Assembly (NCBI RefSeq): GCF_000374185.1
Contig: NZ_KB910518.1
Span: 4,946,530-5,010,529 of the forward strand
Direction: 5' to 3'
Length of the DNA stretch: 64,000 nt
Source of the DNA: Paenibacillus sp. HW567
Lineage (GTDB): Bacteria > Bacillota > Bacilli > Paenibacillales > Paenibacillaceae
Numbering within the stretch: position 1 is the first letter of the stretch; each line of letters starts with the position of its first letter. The translations under genes were made by a program, and so were the position numbers. This document shows, one piece after another, positions 44,257-52,389 of the stretch. The notes under the pieces are model-generated. The model searched no databases, had not been told where the DNA came from, and was given only the letters and a program-made list of their open reading frames with translations.

Positions 44257-44570
44257 TTCTCCAGTTTGTGGAAAATGCGAGCTTATTTTAAGCTTTCTTT
44301 AAGCTTTGTTTAACAGCATCATACATGAGAAAAATCACAATAACAAGTTCCCTTTTTTGCTGATAACGTTTTCATTTCAGATGAATTTCATATTTTCGGG
44401 CTTTTTTTTTCGTTTTTTTATTAAAAGCCATCCACCGCTGCAAATGATAGCGAATTCATAAATTTCAGGGATTTACAAGAGCACATAAAGCAGCCCGCCC
44501 ACAAAAAAATGGACAGGCTGCTACGGCTGTTATATCTGTGGTTGTCCTAATCATTCCAGTCTTCCGCAGT
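44257..44570. other. AT-rich upstream region of the sensor kinase
   Basis: About 310 bp with T- and A-rich tracts and no coding frame. It holds the promoter area of the kinase gene and, at its left-to-right end, the terminator of the small Cys-rich gene. Confidence 0.45.
44486..44522 (-). terminator. Terminator of the small Cys-rich gene
   Basis: AGCAGCCCGCCCA (44489-44501) pairs with TGGACAGGCTGCT (44510-44522), two mismatches; a short TTTAT run follows on the minus strand. Confidence 0.6.
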
Positions 44571-44741
44571 CTAATCGGCTACCGCTGGCACATCTTCAGG
44601 CAACTTGGATGAATTGCAAATACAAATCTGATAGCGCTGTTCGCCAACGATATGATACCCGGTGGACAAAATCCGCACATTATTGTTCCGTGTGTCCACC
44701 TTATGGAGACTGCAGCAACTGATGCAGTAAAATTCCCTCAT
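44571..44741 (-). CDS. Small Cys-rich protein (56 aa), unknown
   Basis: A short frame starting MREFYCISCCSLHKVDTRN and ending VPAVAD. It carries a CxxCC pair near the start (residues 6, 9 and 10) and a CIC pair near residue 40-42, spaced like a minimal zinc ribbon or metal knuckle. GGAGAT is 6-7 nt before the ATG and its own terminator follows, both of which support it as a gene. I do not recognise the family. It could be a small regulator or a metal-binding factor; no membrane segment. Confidence 0.65.
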   Translation of the reverse strand: MREFYCISCCSLHKVDTRNNNVRILSTGYHIVGEQRYQICICNSSKLPEDVPAVAD

Positions 44742-44886
44742 GGCTTCATCTCCGGCATAGTCTTTAAGAACTATCGTAAAAACTGCTAATATTATCTAAA
44801 TAATAGCACCACATTTTTGCAAGTGTCAATAAAAAATACCAAATTCCGACAATCTTCTGCTGTACAAAGTAGAATCATGTCGATAA

Positions 44887-45747
44887 TTATAGATTGTTGC
44901 GGCAAATCAGCGGAGATACTCCCATATATTTCTTGAATAACCTTGAGAAGTAAAAAGAATCGCTGTAATGAAGCAGCCCGGAGATTTCTTTGACCTGCAG
45001 AGAAGTATTGAGCAGCAAATGCTTGGCTTCCGCCATCCTCAGCCGGTGGACATATTCATGCAGCGGGTAGCCGCTGCTGCGGCGTACAAGGCGGCGAAGC
45101 GTCGACATGGAGATATGATGTTTGGCGGCAATCTCCGAAAGGTCCAGCGTCCCATAAATACAGGAGTTCAAATCCTCGCGGATTTGCGGCATGAGCGATG
45201 TCTGCCAAGTCCGCTGATTGTCCCGGATAATGGGCGAACACTCCAGCAGCATGCTCTCCAGCACCAGGGCCGCCCGGTCGGCATCTGCGGGGGCGCCGCC
45301 ATCCATCAGCTCCAGCACCTGCTCGAACAAGGCCGAAAGACCCTGCACCGCATTGTTATTGTTCTGAAAAACAGCTCCCCCCGCTATTAGTCCTGCCTCC
45401 AGCCATTCCGCAACCCGGGTTCCGCTAAAATTAATATAATATTCGTCCCAGCTTCCGCCTGGCGGAGGACCAAAGCTATAGGTACAGCCCGGACGGAAGA
45501 AAAACAGGCTGCCGCCGCGAACCTGTTGTGTCTTGCCATTGTTCTCCGTATAAGTCCCGTTCCCCGATCCAATATAGACAAGGGCCCAATGCCCGAATAC
45601 TACGTTCGATCGAAACAGGGTTCTTCCCGGCAAATGACCTGCTTGCCCAATCTGGATCGACTTCAGCCTAAGCTTGGAGGATTCCACCTTGGGATCAATA
45701 ATCCTTATGGGGTATGGACTGATCATATAATCCATGACCTTGGGCAT
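44887..45747 (-). CDS. AraC-family transcriptional regulator
   Basis: 286 aa. An N-terminal cupin-like ligand domain (about 30-110, with RGGSLFFFRPGCTYSFGPP) is joined to a C-terminal double helix-turn-helix (about 185-284, DLSEIAAKHHISMSTLRRLVRRSSGYPLHEYVHRLRMAEAKHLL and IHYSDSFYFSRLFKKYMGVSP-like end). GGGAGG precedes the ATG at 45747 by 10 nt; an upstream GTG is too close to it. It diverges from a GH20 gene, which it probably controls in response to a sugar. Confidence 0.9.
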   Translation of the reverse strand: MPKVMDYMISPYPIRIIDPKVESSKLRLKSIQIGQAGHLPGRTLFRSNVVFGHWALVYIGSGNGTYTENNGKTQQVRGGSLFFFRPGCTYSFGPPPGGSWDEYYINFSGTRVAEWLEAGLIAGGAVFQNNNNAVQGLSALFEQVLELMDGGAPADADRAALVLESMLLECSPIIRDNQRTWQTSLMPQIREDLNSCIYGTLDLSEIAAKHHISMSTLRRLVRRSSGYPLHEYVHRLRMAEAKHLLLNTSLQVKEISGLLHYSDSFYFSRLFKKYMGVSPLICRNNL

Positions 45748-45833
45748 ACAATGTATTCCTCCCACTGTTTCAGAGTGATATGGTTAATTCTAAAGATGAT
45801 CATATTCTACATGAACAAGAGGTGTCCACGCTA

Positions 45834-47765
45834 ATGTCTAAGCCACACAGTCTGCATCTTCTTCCCCACCCGCGGTCAATAGTTTGGTCTGAGGGCCAGT
45901 TCCATCTTCCCGCCAAAGGCAGTATCGTTCTTGGCAGGGAGGAGGACCGTGCCGTAATCCCAGCCGCCCGCAAGCTTCAACTCCTGCTGTCACAGACGCT
46001 TCAGTTGAATGTGCCTCTATCTGTAGGCACGCGTCCATCTGTCCGCCCCGTCTACTACTTTAGTTATAGTCCTCTGCTGCCACAGCAGGGCTATGAGCTC
46101 CACGTAGGGGAGAACGGAATTTCCGTAACCTACGGCTCACCGGAAGGGGCCTTTTATGCTGTAGCCACATTGAAACAGATTATTCGGCAATGCGGCAGAG
46201 AAGTGCCTTTTCTGCAGATCAGCGACCAACCGGATTTCCCCGCGAGAGGAATTATGCTCGACATCAGCCGCAACAAAATTCCCAAGCTGGACACCCTGTA
46301 CCGGATCATAGATTTCATGGCCGATTTGAAGCTGAACCAATTGCAGCTATATATAGAAGGTTCTCCATTCGCCTATGAGTCCTTCCCTCAGGTCTGGGAG
46401 CTGGAAACCCCTATTACCGGTGAAGAAATTCTGCTGCTGGATGCTTACTGCCGCGAGCGTTATATTGAGCTTGTTCCGAATCAAAACAGCTTCGGGCACA
46501 TGGAGGGCTGGCTGACCCGTCCGGAGTTCAATGACCTGGCGGAAATTTCCGAAGGTTTTATGTTCCCGAAACACATGTACGATAATGACATGTACCCGGA
46601 GGGACTATTCATGCACCCGGGAACGTTCCACACCGAAAATCCTGAAGTGCTTGGACTACTAGGCACAATGTATGATGACCTGCTTCCTTACTTCTCCTCA
46701 AAGCTGTTCAATGTCGGCTGTGATGAGACGTATGAGCTTGGGCTTGGCAAGAGCAAGGCCACGGCAGACTCAAAAGGCAAAGGCCAGCTATACTTGTCTT
46801 TTCTTCAGAAAATTCATGGGCTTGTCCTGGAGCGCGGCAAAACTATGCAATTCTGGGGCGACATTATTCTCCAGCATCCCGAGCTGATTCCCCAGCTTCC
46901 CAAGGATATTATTGCCATGGAGTGGGGGTATGGCGCAGAGCACCCGTTCGAGGCGGAAACGCTGAAATTCAAGGAAGCGGACATTCCTTTCTACGTCTGC
47001 CCGGGGACCAGCTCCTGGAATTCTCTCACGGGACGCAGTGACAATATGCTGGCCAATCTGCGGAGCGCCGCGATTCACGGCAAGAATAATGGTGCCATTG
47101 GCTACCTTATCACCGATTGGGGGGACTTCGGACACTGGCAGCACCTGCCGGTCAGCTATGCCGGATTTGTATATGGTGCGGGGGTAGCATGGAATGTAGA
47201 GAACAATCTTGAGGCAGATGTTGCCGAATATCTGAATACCTCCGTATTCTATGACCGTTCGGGGAAGATTGGACAATTGCTGCTCGATCTCGGGAACTAT
47301 TATAAGCTTGAATCCGGGATTTCCCGTCCGAACGATACGGAGCTGTCGATGCTGATGCGCACCCTGCTGCACAATGTGGGGCTTGCCTTGAAGCTTACAG
47401 CCGGACATTTCGATCATTTGGAGCAGTATATCAGCGAAGTAGAGGATAGGCTTGAGGATCTAACGCTGGAATGCGAAGATGCCGCTCTAGTTATTGAAGA
47501 ACTGCGAAACGGCATTCATTTTGTACAACATGCGGTACAGCTTGGCCGGATTAAATTACTGCTGGCCTCAGAGCCGGAGAAACTAAATGCAGCGCTGATC
47601 CGCCGGCAGATCAAGGACCTCGATATTCTGCTGCATCACTACCGGCAGATCTGGCTTCAGCGCAACCGGCTAGGCGGCCTGGAGCAGAGCGTCTCAAGGC
47701 TTGCCCGGCTCCGCGCCGAATACAGCAAGCTGGCGGCAGAGCTGGCCGAAACTAAGGCGTTGTAA
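45834..47765 (+). CDS. Intracellular beta-N-acetylhexosaminidase (GH20)
   Basis: 643 aa with no signal peptide. An N-terminal GH20b-like beta domain (about 1-130) precedes the TIM-barrel; the catalytic pair is in FNVGCDETYELG (Asp-Glu, about residue 304-305) and the substrate-binding RGIMLDISRNKIP and FWGDIILQHPE motifs fit GH20. The C-terminal 150 residues are helical and extend beyond the catalytic fold. AAGAGGTG is about 10 nt from the ATG at 45834. It likely cleaves GlcNAc or GalNAc-containing oligosaccharides taken up by the cell. Confidence 0.9.
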   Translation: MSKPHSLHLLPHPRSIVWSEGQFHLPAKGSIVLGREEDRAVIPAARKLQLLLSQTLQLNVPLSVGTRPSVRPVYYFSYSPLLPQQGYELHVGENGISVTYGSPEGAFYAVATLKQIIRQCGREVPFLQISDQPDFPARGIMLDISRNKIPKLDTLYRIIDFMADLKLNQLQLYIEGSPFAYESFPQVWELETPITGEEILLLDAYCRERYIELVPNQNSFGHMEGWLTRPEFNDLAEISEGFMFPKHMYDNDMYPEGLFMHPGTFHTENPEVLGLLGTMYDDLLPYFSSKLFNVGCDETYELGLGKSKATADSKGKGQLYLSFLQKIHGLVLERGKTMQFWGDIILQHPELIPQLPKDIIAMEWGYGAEHPFEAETLKFKEADIPFYVCPGTSSWNSLTGRSDNMLANLRSAAIHGKNNGAIGYLITDWGDFGHWQHLPVSYAGFVYGAGVAWNVENNLEADVAEYLNTSVFYDRSGKIGQLLLDLGNYYKLESGISRPNDTELSMLMRTLLHNVGLALKLTAGHFDHLEQYISEVEDRLEDLTLECEDAALVIEELRNGIHFVQHAVQLGRIKLLLASEPEKLNAALIRRQIKDLDILLHHYRQIWLQRNRLGGLEQSVSRLARLRAEYSKLAAELAETKAL

Positions 47766-47803
47766 CATTATTTATCTATAGTAGAGGTCCGGCACACCGA
47801 CAA

Positions 47804-47846
47804 AAGGCTGCTCTATCCGCAAAAATCTTGCGGATAGAGCAGCCTT
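47804..47846. terminator. Bidirectional terminator between the GH20 and Gfo/Idh genes
   Basis: A perfect 17-bp stem, AAGGCTGCTCTATCCGC (47804-47820) with GCGGATAGAGCAGCCTT (47830-47846), and short T-runs on the minus strand. It separates convergent genes. Confidence 0.85.
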
Positions 47847-47872
47847 CAATGATTCAGCCGCATTTCTGCCGT

Positions 47873-48946
47873 TCACTCCGTCCAGGGCTGGCTCTGTGAA
47901 ACAACCGTCTGCCCGCTCAACGCCGCCTGCTCCAGAAGCAGTGCCAGGTATTGGTCCTGGCTGGCTTCGGCCAGACTGTAGAACGAAGGCCCGCCCTCAA
48001 TATGCTGCTGCATCCGGACAAGGCATTCCGCAATGGCAAGCTCCTCCTCCGAGAGCCGGGCCGGAGCAAAGGGATTGCGGTACAGCCATTCACCGTCAGC
48101 CATAATGCCCTTAAGGTAAAAGCCCTCCAGATTGCCGCCATGTCCGGCGTCGATCCGCTGCAGCTTGCTGTACAGCGGTGTATCATAGCTTTGCAGCCAG
48201 GATACATCCTCGTTCGAAAGCTCCCCGCGTTCCCCGCGCACCAGAACCCGGCTTCGGCGAATCCATGAGAAATACTGGTCACGGGTGAAATCGAACACTC
48301 CCAGCTTGTCTCCAAAGTCCAAAGTGGCAAGTAGCTGTACGCTCTCCACCGTTTCTTCGGCTGACGGCAGCACACTCCGCTCCGGTCCTTTTATAATAGA
48401 GGAGCAGAAATTGTGCGCCCGGATGCTGACGTTCCGAAAGCCGGTGCCCAGCAGATGCCGGATCAGACTGATTCCGTGATAGCCGTGCGCAGCCGACACC
48501 TGAGCCTGGCTGATGGCGCCCAGCCGTCCCGAAGCAGCCAGCGCAATTCTTGCCGCATGCATGGGCTGGAACAAATACTGCTCAGCGATCTGAAGGGTGG
48601 CGAAGCGGCCTACCCGGTTCCACAGCTCTATCAATTGCTCCAAATCCGGCGCGGGAGGCGTTTCGGCCAGCACCGGAATTCCGGCTTCGGCCAGCCTGAT
48701 TACATACGCTGTGCTGATCTCCTTTTTCAAGCTGACAACGGTGAAGGAATAGGCTCCTGCCGCAATAAATTCCTCAAATGTGGTGTATACCCGGACTCCC
48801 CAGGTTCTGCTCAAGGCTTCCGCCTTCTCCCAGTTGCGGACGTACATTGCGCCTACGGCGAACCGCTCCGGCAGCTCTCTGGCGATCCGCAGATAAAATT
48901 CTGCACGCCAGCCCCCGCCTACCAGTCCAAATACAATCTTCTCCAT
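47873..48946 (-). CDS. Gfo/Idh/MocA family NAD(P)-dependent oxidoreductase
   Basis: 357-aa cytosolic enzyme. The N-terminal Rossmann fold has VFGLVGGGWRAEFYLRIA; the region AETPPAPDLEQL replaces the usual EKP motif, with Thr-Pro-Pro at the Lys-Pro position, so the catalytic Lys of classical members is not evident. The C-terminal alpha/beta sheet domain follows. The role may be in sugar or inositol metabolism, perhaps with the GH20 product, but a changed EKP suggests a diverged or non-classical activity. Confidence 0.8.
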   Translation of the reverse strand: MEKIVFGLVGGGWRAEFYLRIARELPERFAVGAMYVRNWEKAEALSRTWGVRVYTTFEEFIAAGAYSFTVVSLKKEISTAYVIRLAEAGIPVLAETPPAPDLEQLIELWNRVGRFATLQIAEQYLFQPMHAARIALAASGRLGAISQAQVSAAHGYHGISLIRHLLGTGFRNVSIRAHNFCSSIIKGPERSVLPSAEETVESVQLLATLDFGDKLGVFDFTRDQYFSWIRRSRVLVRGERGELSNEDVSWLQSYDTPLYSKLQRIDAGHGGNLEGFYLKGIMADGEWLYRNPFAPARLSEEELAIAECLVRMQQHIEGGPSFYSLAEASQDQYLALLLEQAALSGQTVVSQSQPWTE

Positions 48947-49027
48947 ACCTGTTCCCCCTTCTCCTAATCATACTTTGCTTTAACTCTCAAATTCTGATTG
49001 AAATCGCCGATCTGGAAGACTATAATC

Positions 49028-50017
49028 ATGACAAATACCCACTTTTTTCCTGAATATTACAAAATGACAGGGGACAAAACTATGGATTGGCTGCACGATT
49101 ACGAAGAAGAGCTCCGTTTGGTGTTTCTGGAATGCAGCGCTATCATCTCCGAATTTCCAGAACCGCTTCAGGCTCAAGGGTTGTCCTATCTCGATCAGTT
49201 CAACGTATTTGGCGCAGGAAGCCACAAGAACTACATCTGTTATCTTCTCCCGTTCTGGTTCAGGGACGGATATGGCCTTACCCGGGAGGACACCCGCCAA
49301 ATGTCGGTGGGCAACATCTTTGCCATGCTGTATTTCTTCATTCAGGATGATCTGATGGACAGCGGTGAATCCACACCTGCCAAGCTGCTGCCGCTGGCCA
49401 ATCTGTTCCATGTAGAGTTTATGAATAAATACAGACCGCTTTTCCCGGCAGCTTCCCCCTTCTGGCCGTGCTTCAACCGTTATATTACCGAATGGGCAGA
49501 CAGTGTGGCCGGAGAGACGGGCAGTGATTATTATCAGAATAACGTGATCAAAATCGCCCATAAAGCCAGTCCCTTGAAGCTCTCCAGCACCGCCGTCCTG
49601 CTGCACACAGGCAATTCCTCTCTCATTAAGGAAGCCGAGGATATGATCCATGTAGTTCTGTTCACCCTGCAAATGCTCGACGATTATGAGGATTGGGAGC
49701 AGGATCTCGCAGAGGGCAGCTATAACTGTCTGCTGTCGCTGGTGCGTCATCATCTTGGGCCTGGGTTGGATACGCTTACCAAAGGGCAGGTGAAGGATTA
49801 TATTTTCACAACAGGAGGACTTACGGCTTATGCCGAAGTGGCCCTTGCCAACCACAGGAGCCTGGAGGAGTACCATTTGAATGTGCCTCATCTGGCCTCA
49901 TTCCATCAGGTGCTTGTGAAGAATTTACAGCATATCGCCGCTGCCATCGAAGCAGAGAAGCAGCTTTTGCAGGGCGGAGGTCTCAGCTACTGGTTATCCA
50001 AGAACATGAACTCTTAA
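49028..50017 (+). CDS. Isoprenoid-synthase-fold enzyme, candidate ComQ-like peptide prenyltransferase
   Basis: 329-aa soluble protein of the class I isoprenoid synthase fold. A DDxxD metal motif lies at 107-111 (FFIQDDLMDSG) and a second Asp-rich motif at 218-226 (QMLDDYEDWEQD), as in polyprenyl synthases and ComQ. The rest is too diverged to assign a family. The ATG at 49028 follows GGAAGAC; a TTG 30 nt upstream has no ribosome site. It is followed 86 bp later by a 79-aa peptide gene ending in Trp, the ComQ-ComX arrangement, and it faces two membrane kinases. A terpene synthase with an unrelated neighbour remains possible. Confidence 0.75.
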   Translation: MTNTHFFPEYYKMTGDKTMDWLHDYEEELRLVFLECSAIISEFPEPLQAQGLSYLDQFNVFGAGSHKNYICYLLPFWFRDGYGLTREDTRQMSVGNIFAMLYFFIQDDLMDSGESTPAKLLPLANLFHVEFMNKYRPLFPAASPFWPCFNRYITEWADSVAGETGSDYYQNNVIKIAHKASPLKLSSTAVLLHTGNSSLIKEAEDMIHVVLFTLQMLDDYEDWEQDLAEGSYNCLLSLVRHHLGPGLDTLTKGQVKDYIFTTGGLTAYAEVALANHRSLEEYHLNVPHLASFHQVLVKNLQHIAAAIEAEKQLLQGGGLSYWLSKNMNS

Positions 50018-50055
50018 AAACTAGGAAATTAGAGGTAGAATAATAGAAAGGCCTA

Positions 50056-50064
50056 TGCTATACT
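50056..50064 (+). promoter_or_regulatory. Extended -10 promoter of the peptide gene
   Basis: TGCTATACT (TGn plus TATACT) lies 40 bp before the TTG start of the NHLP-like peptide. The -35 is poor, typical of extended -10 promoters. It allows the peptide to be made separately from the enzyme gene. Confidence 0.55.
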
Positions 50065-50103
50065 GATCAGGAAAATATAACCATTTTGGGAAGGGTGATT
50101 ATT

Positions 50104-50343
50104 TTGTCAGAAGCAATTCTCAGAAATCAAGTGATTCAGAAGGCATGGGAAGATCCGGGGTTCAAGCAAAGATTACTCACAGATCCAAAAGCAGCCCTCA
50201 AAGAAGCGCTAGGCATCAATCTTCCCGATCATATTACTCTCAAAACGGTTGAGGAAGGCTCAAATGAGTTCTACCTGGTCATTCCCCCCAGTCCAGCTTC
50301 AGGCGTAGTGAAAGCAGACATCAAACCACAAGGTACCTGGTAA
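50104..50343 (+). CDS. NHLP-leader-like precursor peptide ending in Trp
   Basis: 79 aa. The start is TTG at 50104, with GGAAGGGTG about 7 nt upstream. Residues 10-60 resemble the nitrile-hydratase-alpha-like leader of RiPP precursors: AWEDPGFKQRLLTDPKAALKEALGINLPDHITLKTVEE and the FYLVIPPSP end (shown here in pieces of the frame). The last 14 residues, SGVVKADIKPQGTW, would be the core, with a C-terminal Trp that is the ComX-type prenylation site. The upstream gene is an isoprenoid-synthase-fold enzyme. No NHLP transporter or protease lies nearby, so export is unexplained. Confidence 0.75.
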   Translation: MSEAILRNQVIQKAWEDPGFKQRLLTDPKAALKEALGINLPDHITLKTVEEGSNEFYLVIPPSPASGVVKADIKPQGTW

Positions 50344-50366
50344 GATATTATAATTCAGCTTAAATC

Positions 50367-52283
50367 TCATAGGGAGCCAGCACCATCCGGAGCTTCTGCC
50401 AACGGCAGAGTAGTAATGGACTCGGTGCCGGCTCCTTTTCTGCTGATAAACCGGACCTCGCCTCCCATCGCCTCAATAATCCGAAACGTAACCATGAGTC
50501 CAAGTCCCGTTCCCTTCGTTTTGTTGGAGGAGAAATACGGCTCACCCAGCCTGCTCAGAACCCCCGGCTCCATGCCTGCTCCGTTATCCTTGATGTGAAT
50601 GTATACTTTGTTCCCTCTGGCATAGGCCATAATAGAGATCAGCCCTTCATCCCCCAGCGACTCAATGCTGTTCTTGATGATATTGATGAAGGCCTGCTTG
50701 AATTTGGAGGAATTGCCCTTCACCCATAAATCCTCTCCAACCTCCAGCACCATCTTGCCCCCGTTCAAATGACACAGCGGCAGCAAAATGCTCTCGATAT
50801 GCTTGCATTCATCATAGACGCTCAGCAGAGAGACTTGCTCAAACTCCGGTTTGGCAAATGTAAGAAAATCCGTAATGATATTGGCCGCACGGTCCAGCTC
50901 GCTGAGGGCCATGAACAAATATCTTCGCTCATCAGCCGACGATTTCTCGCTGAGCAATTGCAGAAATCCTCTGGTCACCTGCAGCGGATTGCGTACCTCA
51001 TGCGCAACGGAGGCGGCCAATTCGCTGATGATCTCCATTTTCTCGGAGCGCTGCAGCTCGTTGTTGAACAGCTCCAGCTCCCGTGAATATTTGACGACCT
51101 GCTGATGGTTCAAGGCCAGCCTGCGGCCCAGAATAATGATCAGCGAAAGAATGAACACCACCAGCGCCCACTTCCAGTAGACCAGATCATAATTTCCGCC
51201 CCGGATATAATACCAGACCAGTTCGGCCACCCCGGTACAAGCGGCAGTTCCGAAGCCAATGGCGAAGGTGATCGCATCCTTGTTGCCCCGCAGGGAGAAC
51301 AGGATGACACAAGCAACCAGCAGGATGAACTGCACAATCATGATCACACCAACAACGGCGGTGGAGATGAAATAATAGAATTCTACAAAGCGGTTGCCCG
51401 ACAGGAGATTAATGACCAAAAAGGTCAAGCAGAATAAGGAGTAGGTGACCTGAAATTTACGGAACCTCCGGATGATGCCCAGCTTGCCGCTGCCGAATAT
51501 TTTCTCAAACAGAAAGGTCAGCGACGGCAACAGCGACAGCAGCGCCAGATCAAAAAAGACGACGCTAACGGGACCTAAATAACTATAGAAGGTATACATA
51601 AAAGGTGAATACGTAATCGACAGAACCCCGGTGGAGGCGATCACTATAGACAAGGAAGAAGCTACAGAGAAATACTCCCTGTTCAGATAAAATGCGCATA
51701 CAAACATGACCAGCGCCACGAACAGGAACGCGCCGCCCAAAATGATATCGACAAGGCCATTTTTTACATAATCCTTGATCAGGACACTATGCTCGCCAAG
51801 CACTGCCCGCTCTTTGATCCCGATGCGCTCCTGCAGCGTCTCTGTCCATATGTACAAGGTAGTGCCGTGAGTTGCATCACTCAGCGGAATGAGCAGTGAA
51901 TAGTTGTCGTGAATATAACTTCGGTCGCCCTCGAAGATCAGCTTCTGCTGCTGATACACCTTAACATGCAGCGCATACAGCGTATTAATATATATTGAAG
52001 GTGCGGCGTATTCATATTTCGGCAGTTCAATCCGCGTCCATGCGGAGGACACCCCGTCCGGGAGCTCCGGCGTCCCCAGAGCGGCATTGATATTCATCCA
52101 GCCGTGGTGATCCGACACCGGAACCTCTCGGCCGTTATCACCGTCTTCTCCCCATTTCATTTGCCAGCTTGTGATTTCTTTGGAGGCGGAGCGGTTGTCT
52201 GCCGTTACCAGGAGCGAACCGCAGGTCATCAGAAGCAAGATCAACACCGCTGTCAGGTGAATAACTCTAGCAAACAAGCGCAT
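50367..52283 (-). CDS. 7TM sensor histidine kinase (7TMR-DISM-like), first of a tandem pair
   Basis: 638-aa membrane kinase. A signal-like segment (10-28) is followed by an external jelly-roll-like domain (about 40-175, 7TMR-DISMED2 type), seven transmembrane helices (about 178-390), a coiled coil, and a HisKA box with the phospho-His at 428 (AASVAHEVRNPLQVTRGFLQLL, the pattern of sporulation kinases). The ATP-binding domain has NIIKNSIES (N-box), DNGAGME and GTGLGLM. No response regulator adjoins, so it may feed the sporulation phosphorelay. It converges with the peptide gene. ATG follows GAGGTG. Confidence 0.92.
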   Translation of the reverse strand: MRLFARVIHLTAVLILLLMTCGSLLVTADNRSASKEITSWQMKWGEDGDNGREVPVSDHHGWMNINAALGTPELPDGVSSAWTRIELPKYEYAAPSIYINTLYALHVKVYQQQKLIFEGDRSYIHDNYSLLIPLSDATHGTTLYIWTETLQERIGIKERAVLGEHSVLIKDYVKNGLVDIILGGAFLFVALVMFVCAFYLNREYFSVASSLSIVIASTGVLSITYSPFMYTFYSYLGPVSVVFFDLALLSLLPSLTFLFEKIFGSGKLGIIRRFRKFQVTYSLFCLTFLVINLLSGNRFVEFYYFISTAVVGVIMIVQFILLVACVILFSLRGNKDAITFAIGFGTAACTGVAELVWYYIRGGNYDLVYWKWALVVFILSLIIILGRRLALNHQQVVKYSRELELFNNELQRSEKMEIISELAASVAHEVRNPLQVTRGFLQLLSEKSSADERRYLFMALSELDRAANIITDFLTFAKPEFEQVSLLSVYDECKHIESILLPLCHLNGGKMVLEVGEDLWVKGNSSKFKQAFINIIKNSIESLGDEGLISIMAYARGNKVYIHIKDNGAGMEPGVLSRLGEPYFSSNKTKGTGLGLMVTFRIIEAMGGEVRFISRKGAGTESITTLPLAEAPDGAGSL

Positions 52284-52389
52284 GCAAGCACCTCAGAAGA
52301 AAGTTTCAGAAGCAACGTTCTGTTATTGTACTATTTCGCTTCATCCACAGCCCATCCCTTTAAAAAAACGGAATTTCCCGAAAAAACTC

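Noticed and set aside
47857..47875. Short match to the 51-bp unit (GCATTTCTGCCGTT) near the Gfo/Idh stop
   Set aside because: Only a partial unit of about 14 bp; likely chance.
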